Positions 55,315 to 64,000 of a stretch of 64,000 bases of DNA are shown here, piece by piece. The translations under genes and the position numbers were made by a program. The stretch is from Tribonema minus (lineage: Eukaryota; Sar; Xanthophyceae; Tribonematales; Tribonemataceae): the NCBI GenBank assembly GCA_017506865.1, contig JAFCMP010000201.1, positions 992,001 through 1,056,000 on the forward strand, given 5' to 3'. The notes below the pieces were generated by a model that saw only the letters and a program-made list of their open reading frames with translations, was not told the DNA's origin and did not search any database. The stretch's first letter is position 1. Every line of letters starts with the position of its first letter.

Positions 55315-58300
55315 TTACTCTGTGGTTTTGTTGAAGTTTGACGGGCCCTTGGCAGCAGTGCCGTTGATGGAAGGCGTACGCGTAAGCACAAAGATGGACC
55401 TGAGGAAGGCAGGTAGATAGGGGAACGTAGTGTAAGTAAGACACATGGCTGAAATGGGCTTGCAGAGGTGTACACTCATTGTGCTGACGCTGTAGAGATG
55501 CCAGCGTAAAGCTGCATGCATGACCGTGGTGTTGAAGTACTCTCAGTAGACCCCTAACCCTAGTCCTAAACCTGAACCCTAAGCTTAACCAGAATCAGGG
55601 GTGCAGGTCATAAACATTGAGGCAACCGTTGGCGCTGAGCACATGTGTGAGCATCATGCTACACTTCATGTAGATGCTGTCCTGTTGGGGCTTGAGGTCA
55701 CAAGTGACACAGTGAAAGAACGCAACAAACAGCAGCGCTCAACTCACCCCTTGTTGCCGCGTGCGATGCGCAGATGATCATTCACATTGCAGCAACCCTG
55801 TCCTGAACCAACGCAGCTTAGGTTCAGAGCGAGGGTCTACAACCAGGGTTGAAGCAGCGCTCGACTCACCGCTTCTTGCCGCGTGCGATGCGCAGGAAGC
55901 CGTCACCATTACAGCAACCGTATCTATAGAAGATCACTATCTATAAAGTAATCACAGAATTATGTTCACGGCAGAAGGTCTACTACAAGGGTTACACGAT
56001 GACGAACAGCATTGCCAACTCACCCCTTGTTGCCGCGAGCGATGCGCAGGTGATCATTCACATACGTCGTCTCCAGCCACCCACGCGGGCTGAATCGCGA
56101 CAGGTGTGGGAAGCTCAGCTTGAGGCCGCCAATGTCCACTGCAGCACGCCTAAACTCAATGAGCAGGCGGTTGGCGTTCTCCTCACAGGCCTTGAAGATG
56201 GCATCGAGTTGTACGGTGGTGCGCAGGCCTGACCAGCCGCGGTAGCTCGCGCGGTTGGAGATGATCTGAGGCAGCAGGCGTACAAAGAGTGAGTGAGTGA
56301 GTGAGTGAGTGAGTGAGTAAGTAAATCAGCAAGTGGGAGAGGCAAAAATGTTAGGGAAGGCCTGATTGGAGATATGACACATGGGTGAGGCAGCAGGGGG
56401 GGGGGAGGGGGGGACAAGATGCAGACGACAGAACCAGTAATGACACGAATGCGCGCCAGCCTAAGCAATCGTACAAAGCGGTGTCTATGATGCTGCACAA
56501 AACCTCACAGCACGCAGACACACAGAAATGCCTACCCATGACAACACAACAATGCACGCAGTGCCTACCTGCGAGTCGGTGTCTATGATCTGGACGCTCT
56601 CCTCGGTGTCCGCCCAAAGCGGACGCCCATTCTGGTTCCAGTCGAGCAGGTAGGCCTCACCGCCGGCCTGCTGCAGCACCTGGCCATCAACAGCCGACAG
56701 CACCGCATCTGCAACTTCAGCTGAAACTTCAGGATCACTGTTGGCGCCCGCATCACCCCCGCCCTTGGGCTCCGCCATGTACTGCAGGTGCCATTCGCCA
56801 CCTACAGACTCAGCGGCAACTTCCGCCGCCGCCGCCTCAGTCACGGCAGCAGCGGCAGCAGCAGCGGCGGCGGCAGGGACCTGCGGCACGGCCGTGGCCA
56901 CTACAGCGGCAGCGTCGGCGGCAGCAGGGGCAGCATCTGCTGCGGCGGCGGAGGTGGCTGCGGCGGGCGGCGACACCGTCTCGAGCTGCTCAATAAGGCG
57001 GAGAATGGCGCGGCGGTCGGAGGTCGACTGAGCGTTGCCACGACGCGTGCCGGCGATGCGAGCGAGGAGCTCCATCTGGAGGGCAGACTCGAGTTGAGTG
57101 GAGGAACGTGCTGCGGAGACCTCCTGGAAGCGGTCGTAGGCCTTGCGCCAGAAGAGGACCTGCTTGTCGAACTTGGCGTTCATGTAGCCGCGCTGGTAGC
57201 CAGGGTAGATGGCCTCAATGATGTCCTGGGAGAGGGGGAAGGGGGGGGAGGCACACAGTGGCAGCGATCAGTGCAACTGCAGGGCTCAACAATTTGCCTG
57301 TCACCATGGCAGCTTGGTAGCAAAGCGTGAGATGCAGTGCCAGTGACACAACCACCACATAAGACCACGTTGGAAATACAGGTTTCCCAATGCGAAACAC
57401 GCACAGCGTCTGCCAAACCACTAAAATGTGCTGCCGTGCCGAGTACTGACACAGCCAAACAACGGCAAGCGCTACCTGCGCACCTTGTCCTCCTGAAGCG
57501 TGACGCGCATCATCTGGCGGAACAGGAGGTCCGCCGCGGCGTTGAGCGGCCCCTGGTCCATGGGGTGCGTCATGAAGAAGTTGCGGTACAACTTCCAGTG
57601 GAGCGTTGTCTTGCCCTCCTCGCTGGGCACTGCCGCGGCGTGAATGGTCTTGATGCAGTCCTCGCCAAAGAAGACGCGGATGACTGCGTGGTAGGGGAGG
57701 TGGTACTCGTTGCGAACAACCACCTCGGGGCTCTTGCCCACCACCTTGCTGAAGGACTTGGGGCCACTCTTGTACCTGGGAGGGGGGGGGGGGGGGGGGG
57801 GGGGGAGTGGTGAGTCACCAGTTGAGGTTGGGGGGCACACAAGGCGCACAAGTTCATAGGGTTCGAGGGCGGTGCAGAGTGAGTGGTGATCCAGCAGAGG
57901 GAACATGCCAGAGGCGAAGCAGCGAGCTTGATCGACGAACACAATATACTGGTGTCAGATGCTAGGATAACATCATGCGTACACCACCAAATTGGATACT
58001 GTAGTGATAAACGGCACATGTAGCCACCATCAACCTTACCTGAAAGTGACAGAGGTGCTAGCCAGAGCGCCATTGGCGTCATCGTAGGAGTGGTTGTAGT
58101 CAACTTCAAATGGGACGGGGCTGTTGAGGTTGCCAAAGCTGTGCACGTAGGAGATGTGAAGGAGATCCAGCATGTTCTCCATGCAGGCAGCGGCATCGCC
58201 ACCAATCTCTACGCTGCCCTGTGTGTGCGGATGCACCGGTGAGGGAGGGAGGGGAACAAGGGTCAGCACCAAGAGGGACGCAGGCAAGTGACGAGTTGAA

Positions 58301-61115
58301 AAATAGCTAAAGTTCAAAGACAGGCACAGACAGTAAGTTCAACTCAAAGACAGGTGCAAGCAAGGAGAGTCGATCGATGACTGAAGCATGCAAAATTGTG
58401 CAGTGCTATGGATGACCTCATATGACACCACAACAGCCTTTTAGTATATGCAGACAACGTGCAAACTTCAACTACGCACCTCAACGTAGCGGAACCGGGG
58501 GTCGCTGGCCTCAGCAATAGTGAATGGCTCGGAATACTGCTCAATGGCACCAGGGCGAGCAGCATCGGGGAAGAGGTAGATCCAGCCATTCTTCTCACGC
58601 ACGAGGTAGGCTTGCGTCTTGCGGCCGCTGCCGCTGCAGCCCTGGAGGGTGAGAAAGTGAGAAGTCAACACGGAAAGAAAGCAGAGAGAAGTGAGTCAGT
58701 TGAGGGGCAATGTGATGCGGCCGGGTTAGTCAATATGCGGAGGGCATGCAAGCCATGTATACGCAGGTCGTGATGTGTTGAACAAATCGTCGACACGTGG
58801 TGTACCTGTAGCGACATGGACTGAGTGACAAACACGAGCACACACTCCGCGTCTTTGATAGGACTGGCCATGCATCCAATATACTTCACAACAGCGTTGA
58901 CAGCGTTTCACCCCAACAATCTTCTGAAGGCAACCATTGACACGCCGAGCAGTGCATAATCCTGACCCTACATACTGCATGCCAGCAGCATTCTATACTA
59001 ATAAGAGTATGATACAAGTTTGTAAGCCAGCATCGATGCGCGAGTGCTGCCTAACCCTAGCCCTACTAAACGCGGCCCTACATACATACCTGCTTGGTGA
59101 CGCCCTCCTTGGTGACCCCGAGCATGTACTGCAGCTGCCTAACCCTAGCCCTACTAAACGCAGCGCTACATACATACATACCTGCTTGGTGACGCCCTCC
59201 TTGGTAACCCCGGGCATGTACTGCAGTGTACCGTGGCCATCGAACTCAAAGCCGTGGTAGGGGCACACGAGCCTGTCTTGGTGCAGCCAGCCCTTTGCGA
59301 GCGATGCTCCGCGGTGGATGCAGATGTCGGAGATGGCCTTGAGCTCGCCAGTTGAAGTGCGCCAGATGGCAATGGGCTTGCCGTCAACGGTGACTTTGAG
59401 AACCTGTGCGTGGTTAATATGCATGGGCGATGTGTGCTGTGTGAGCCAGTGACAGCATGAATGTAGAAGTACATGGTATACCTGCGTGGTAGTGCCTGGA
59501 CGTATGCAGGGCGGTTGTCGTGTTGTTCTGAACCACCAAGACGATGGGTCGGCTGACCCAAACCCTACGCATAGCCCTACACATGAGAGACGCGCGCACA
59601 CACTCGCATGGTGGTGATGGATGCTACTTCAAACTGAGGACTGCACTAGTAGCAACGCCACAAGACGACATGGGGGCCACGCAGTGCAGAATTCATTTGC
59701 CTCATCACAGGAACCCATCCATGTACTGACCTTCTTGCCCTTAAGAGAGGACATGTGGCCAACCGCGAGCCACAGATTAGGCACGCTGTCGGTGCACACG
59801 TTAGGCGGCATGCTGTCAGGCTTGCGCGCTTTGTTCACACGCTGCGCTGCCGCCGCTGCCGGCGCCGCCGCCGCAACCTCGGGCTTACTGAGCACTGGCT
59901 GCTCTGCTACAGGCCGCATCTGATCAGGCCCCATGAAAGATTGCGTGTCGAACTCGGCGGTGATGGGGGACGGGGGCCCCGAGGCGTCAGTTCGCGGCAG
60001 CACCGCCTGAGCGATGGTACGGCGCACGGCGGCGACCCACGCTTCGCCGCTGCTGCGAAGCGTCGCGGGTTGAAGTTCGGCGGTGTCTGCGTCGGTGCTT
60101 GGGGGGATGGCTGCGACGTCGAGCCATTGGTACTGGGGAGCGGTGCCGTCCGGGGAGGGGGATGCTTGGGGGATGATGGAAGGGGGGGTGAGCAGGTTCT
60201 GAGAGCCAGACAGGGGAGAGAGAGAGAGGGTGGCAGGCAGAGGTTGGGTAAGTTTGTGGCGAAGGTCGTGATGAAAGCATTGAACAGAGGATGCAATCTG
60301 TGCACCATCATGACATTTGAACAATTTGGCCACTTGGCAATTTCTGATTGGCAAAAACAATTCTCACCACAGAATACTGGGTTTTCAAATAAAACACCGT
60401 GCTGCCAGCGCACCAAGTGTGCAGGAGAGCGACTCTGGCACATAAGGAAACACTGTGAAGGATCAACACGTCGAATTCACACATAGTTGAGCTGTTGCTA
60501 GTGAGCACTTGCGAAACGCGCCAAAACTCGGATACCGTAACATCACGGTGCCACAGTACAGCCTCCAGGCACTGGCTTCCATATGAGATCAAGAACAACA
60601 CATAACTGACGTACTAGAAATAGTTGAATACCTCCAAAGAGTGCCCAAGAGTAAGTGACAGTTGACAAGCACTAAAATGTTACCGTCTTCCGACTCCGCA
60701 GATCCAGAGATCGTGTTTTATTTGTAGTTGATCGAAAGAGAAACTACATTGACACGAATAACAACAGATGCAGATATAGTTCCCACGCCTGCAGCCGAAG
60801 CCTTCTGGCTTTTTGGAACAAGCTGCCAAGACCGCTCGTTTCAGATCAAACACGTGTAAAACGTACCTCTCCAGCCTTCTGCTGTTGTCGCTGCTCGTCA
60901 TCAAACATCACTAGCCGCTCGCTGCTGCTGCTGTAAACCGGCCTCCCTGAGCAAGATCCCACGCCCTGACCCGTGAAGGCTGACCGGAGTGACGGGTAAG
61001 CCGTTAGCTGCCTGACTGGATACATCGAGAAAGAACTGACGCTGGCGCTGTGCAGCAGCGCCAGCGATGGGAGTAGCAGCCTCTTGGCACTGCATGGTGT
61101 TCGGCTCCTCCTCAT
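55315..61115 (-). CDS. Rieske non-heme iron oxygenase fused to a PAP/fibrillin domain, 9 exons, 851 aa
   Basis: Exons in transcript order: 60867-61115, 59731-60198, 59182-59403, 58480-58641, 58040-58218, 57484-57775, 56569-57225, 56024-56265, 55315-55399. All phases agree, totalling 852 codons. Residues 1-60 (MRRSRTPCSAKRLLLPSLAL) look like a plastid transit peptide. The Rieske [2Fe-2S] site is CIHRG...CPYHG (C267, H269, C286, H289). The mononuclear iron site NMLDLLHISYVH gives D385, H388, H393 in D-x2-H-x4-H spacing. From about residue 560 a plastid-lipid-associated/fibrillin domain follows: ELLARIAGTRRG, ILRLIEQLE, WHLQYMAEP, VDIGGLKLSFP, GWLETTYVNDHLRIARGNKG, IFVLTRT. It is interrupted by a long polyalanine/Glu stretch after IEQLE. 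Rieske oxygenases of this size in plastids oxidise chlorophyll derivatives or lipids, and fibrillins bind lipids or prenylquinones. A membrane-associated plastid oxygenase acting on a lipophilic substrate is inferred; the substrate is unknown. Confidence 0.9.
55741..55897 (-). repeat. Ghost copies of the Rieske-PAP exon 8 donor edge
   Basis: The real edge on the plus strand is AACTCACCCCTTGTTGCCGC then GAGCGATGCGCAGGTGATCA (exon ends at 56024). Copies are AACTCACCCCTTGTTGCCGC then GTGCGATGCGCAGATGATCA (55741) and GACTCACCGCTTCTTGCCGC then GTGCGATGCGCAGGAAGCC (55863). Both keep the donor. They lie in the intron before the last exon, about 120-160 bases apart. Confidence 0.93.
56287..56325. repeat. 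GTGA tetranucleotide repeat next to the exon 8 acceptor
   Basis: About nine GTGA/GTAA units. On the gene strand these read TCAC and lie 20-60 bases before the exon 8 acceptor, in the branch-point zone. Confidence 0.95.
57782..57806. repeat. G run of about 25 (C tract at a Rieske-PAP 3' splice site)
   Basis: On the gene strand this is a homopolymeric C tract ending just upstream of the TCCCAG acceptor of exon 6 (exon starts at 57775). Confidence 0.9.
59044..59229 (-). repeat. Tandem duplication of the Rieske-PAP exon 3 donor edge
   Basis: Two about 92-base units begin CTGCCTAACCCTAGCCCTAC (59046 and 59137) and continue TACATACATACCTGCTTGGT, GACGCCCTCCTTGGT, GCATGTACTGCAG. The right unit holds the real donor (exon ends at 59182). 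The left unit has an equally good donor at 59090. The units include telomere-like CCTAACCCTAGCCCT. Confidence 0.95.
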
Positions 61116-62961
61116 GGTGTTCAGAGCTGTGTGAACAGCGTGTAAGGCACGTGTGAGGCTGTGAGAGCACTCGTCAAGTTGCAGCTGCCTTGCTTCCACT
61201 CTCTGTTGAGAGCTTTACGCCTGCTGACGCTGAGAACACCAGGTGGCCTTGTTTCTTCGGAGATCGGCTACAGCTGACCTCCTCTGTGCTGACGACAGCA
61301 ATGTAGTGTGTGTGCGTGGTGTGGAATGACGAGCTCTGAGCTGGTCATTCGTGATGCTCTCTGCTTCAGAACGAGGAGAGGCACCAAACCGTTTGAAACG
61401 TCAACGTCAACTTGAACCCGCGCGGAAAGCCGAAGAGGAGGACACGCCAAGCAGAAGCTGTGAGAGACATCAGTGAATATCTCTCTGTCCTGGCTATGTA
61501 TTGCTATGCGTGTTCCTTTCTCACGCTCGCCGCCGCCGCCGTTCACTCCTCGCCGCCAAAGAGAACTGAATTTTGAACTGCGTTTGGCGCGCTCGATGGG
61601 TTGGTTTCCAATGATGATCGCATGGTACACTGCTGAGACAGCACAGGCTGCCTCTACTAGTAGACGAACCACATGCGTCAGCTGGCCTCGAGGCATAGCG
61701 TTGGAACGCGGCCGCTCTGGCGACTGCTGGCTGGTGGAACTGAAGCTGACAGCGTGACCGCCGCCGACTTGCTGCTTGGCCTTTTATGCTGTGGTAAATG
61801 ATACAACGACATGTCTGTGTCAGATGGGATGCTGCAAATCATGCAACACATTTTCAGAAGACACACTCGACCAATAACGTCCTCTCCAAAGTGTTGCTTG
61901 TGGTCACAAGGTGGACTTGCTTTTCTGGTGTGAAAAAAATGGGGGGGATGGTGTCTCCGCCGCAGCCTCTTGGAGCAGACAGAGACACGAGGCATAACAC
62001 GTTGTTGAAGTGCATGTGTGCCATGCTTTGCCCTCTTCTACAGAGCTGGCTGCTCCAGCGGACATCCGGCTTTGGTTTCTGCACCATCAGCGCCAAACAG
62101 CGTCCGCCCCTGCGCCCCATCGCAATGCCACCCACGTGTATGGCTGCAGAGTACAAATTTGTCACATTGATATCGTGAATGCGTGCAGGGATGCTGATGT
62201 GTGTTCTTGGCTGTTTGATGTTTCACCCATTGCAGGCACCCAAGGCACTTAAGTGACCTTAGGTAATAGCCTCAAGCTGCTAGAAACTAACCTCATTGAC
62301 GCCCCTAAAGTGTCCTGGAGTTTTTCCAAGTATGGCGCATAACCTGATATTGTACAGACTGGCATGCTCGCGTATACATTGGTGTACATTTGTACATGTC
62401 GACGCACAAGGGGGGTCACATGCCCTCATTCGCAACGCCGGGGCCCCCCGTTCATCTCTATGGTTTGGCCCCGCAATCGAATGCGTCTGTAGCAGCTACA
62501 GAGTCGTGTAGATGTAGGAGTGGTCGCTACTATTGCGCGTCCTTCCCAAGTGACCCTCAATACCCGTAATTTACCATATGATAGGCAGGAAAGTCACGTT
62601 GCAGAGGTGCAGATTCGTCTCACGTGTGCTCCAATGCCCTCCTCGTGTGACTCTCAAAGCCCCTTTTTGTATCAGTACAGAGAGTTTTATATGAATTTGG
62701 AGCTTGTGTGGACAATGTTTCAAGCAAGCCTATCCTGTACGGTTCATCTCTGTTCTCATATGATCATGGAGGGCGCGTCACCGGCGTGAACTACCCAACT
62801 TGAAGCCCCAAAATCATATCCCCAGCGAAAGCAGGTCTGCTTGAGAGCCTTCGCCATTGCAGACCTGATTCAGTGTCCGGGGTTCAGAATGATGACTGTC
62901 GCTGCGTGCGTTGAGGGATGGCGGTATGTGTTGTTGAGAACACAACAAGCTGCAAGAGGAC
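61116..62961. other. Intergenic between divergent genes
   Basis: This lies between the start of the Rieske-PAP gene (-) and the secreted-protein gene (+). Several short frames exist (e.g. 62520-62789 +) but none has recognisable family features or splice partners. Confidence 0.45.
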
Positions 62962-64000
62962 ATGAGGACGGTCGGCCTCGGCCTCGCGTTGTTCGTGTGC
63001 CTGCAAGCGGTGGTTCATGCCAGTGTGTCATCGTCGGTCATCAGCTCTCAGGTGCGTCAGTTGCCTACGCAGCGATGCTGCACCCGGTCGTCTCCCCTTT
63101 CGGTCATGCAGTGCTGCCCATTCCTGTCACTGTCCCTCACTACATTGCACCTCTGGAGGTTTGCGCTGGCATGCACGCCGACGCTGATTTAATTCTGCAC
63201 TGCAGCGCCGATTCACCACGGCCCTGATAATTTCGCCTTTGTCACAGCCCATTTCTGCACTCCACTTAGAGCCATCATGTCGATCATGTGGAATGACCTG
63301 AAGACTGCTAACATGGTGCTAGAAGCACAGTGCAAATGTTGAACTCATGTGATGAGTCATTGAAGCCTGACAGCGTTTTTTGCCATGCCTGCGGCCAGAC
63401 CGACCCTGGTCCTGTAGCCCCTTATGGCTACGGCTTCGCCAGCGACCGCCTTGTGAATGGAGGCTTTGAAGTGGAGGATCCCCTCGGTTGGGAGACAACA
63501 TGCGCTGATCCCTCAAGTGGGCGTGTAACGGGCGGGGAGGTGCCCGGTGGTCCTGACAGCGCCAAAAGCGGCGATTGGATGTTCTACTTCAAGGCTGCAG
63601 ACAGCTGCCCGGAAACGATCAAGCTGTCGCAGACGATCACGCTTGAGCCCAACACGCCTTATCACGTCATGGTAAGTGTGTGCCATTCGGCCAAGCGCAT
63701 TACCACAGCATGCTGCTTTTTGAATAGTCTGTGCGTATGACATGATGTGGTGAGACATAAACAGTGCCTGCGATCTGAACTGCATATTGAATTGTGTTTG
63801 CATAGGCGTGGCGTACAGTAGTGCCTATGTACCTACATGCCTGTTTGCTCATCCATTTTAATGTTGTTTGCTGTGACTGCAAGTGCGCGTCATGCTACTG
63901 TAGCTTTGAACCTGAACGCAAGACATGTGTAAGTCATACGCCCTGAATGGGGGCAAACACTGCCTTTGCATAGCACGCGTTCCAATACCACCTGTCTTGG
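62962..64000 (+). CDS. Start of a secreted protein with a galactose-binding-like domain (partial)
   Basis: Exon 1 (62962-63051) encodes a classic signal peptide, MRTVGLGLALFVCLQAVVHA. Exon 2 (63399-63671) joins in phase 0 and encodes RLVNGGFEVEDPLGWE, GDWMFYFKAADSC and KLSQTITLEPNTPYHVM, ending in a GTAAGT donor. The NGGFE...GW start and L-Q-x-x-x-L-x-P-x-x-x-Y pattern are typical of jelly-roll carbohydrate-binding (DUF642/CBM-like) modules in extracellular proteins. The gene continues past the window end, so the total architecture is unknown. A cell-wall or extracellular-matrix role is inferred. Confidence 0.6.

Noticed and set aside
59755-60486. 243-codon plus-strand ORF opposite the Rieske-PAP second exon
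   Set aside because: It is a shadow of the GC-rich, low-complexity coding exon on the minus strand; the minus frame joins in phase to the Rieske domain.

Overview
The window is nuclear DNA of a photosynthetic eukaryote, most likely a green alga. Genes are split by many GT-AG introns. One product carries a plastid-lipid-associated (PAP/fibrillin) domain next to a Rieske oxygenase, others are plant-type housekeeping proteins, and short degenerate TTAGGG/CCCTAA (telomere-like) stretches are scattered throughout. No operons, prokaryotic signals, CRISPR arrays or rRNA genes were seen. Exon models were built by joining open frames at GT/AG sites with matching phase. Each of the eight main multi-exon models closes to a whole number of codons.

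Layout. 507-7901 (+): saccharopine dehydrogenase-like oxidoreductase, 10 exons, with a fold-back element in one intron. 8542-13315: decayed Helitron-like element between two near-identical 302-bp direct repeats. 13276-22054 (+): unrecognised 535-aa coiled-coil/low-complexity protein whose first exon begins inside the right-hand repeat. 24869-27329 (+): TAZ zinc-finger protein. 29448-39405 (-): SDA1, a 60S ribosome biogenesis/export factor, 9 exons. 41495-44024 (-): small PARP-type zinc-finger protein. 44690-45349: two 330-bp tandem units. 46946-48214 (+): intronless 422-aa ORF bracketed by a 14-bp direct repeat. 49421-50832 (-): CNX7/MoaD, the small subunit of molybdopterin synthase, head-to-head with 50908-53390 (+): RidA. 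55315-61115 (-): Rieske oxygenase fused to a PAP/fibrillin domain, 9 exons. 62962-end (+): start of a secreted protein.

The genes do not form one pathway. They are ordinary nuclear neighbours (ribosome assembly, Mo-cofactor synthesis, metabolite repair, plastid oxidation chemistry), and only CNX7 and RidA appear to share a promoter.

The most unusual feature is architectural. At roughly a dozen exon-intron junctions in four different genes, the junction itself (exon edge, splice site and adjoining intron) is repeated in tandem inside the intron, leaving ghost exon edges with intact or near-intact splice sites. One ghost exon is interrupted by a telomere-repeat insertion. Introns also carry a dispersed ~115-bp repeat family, homopolymeric C tracts at 3' splice sites, and telomere-like repeats.
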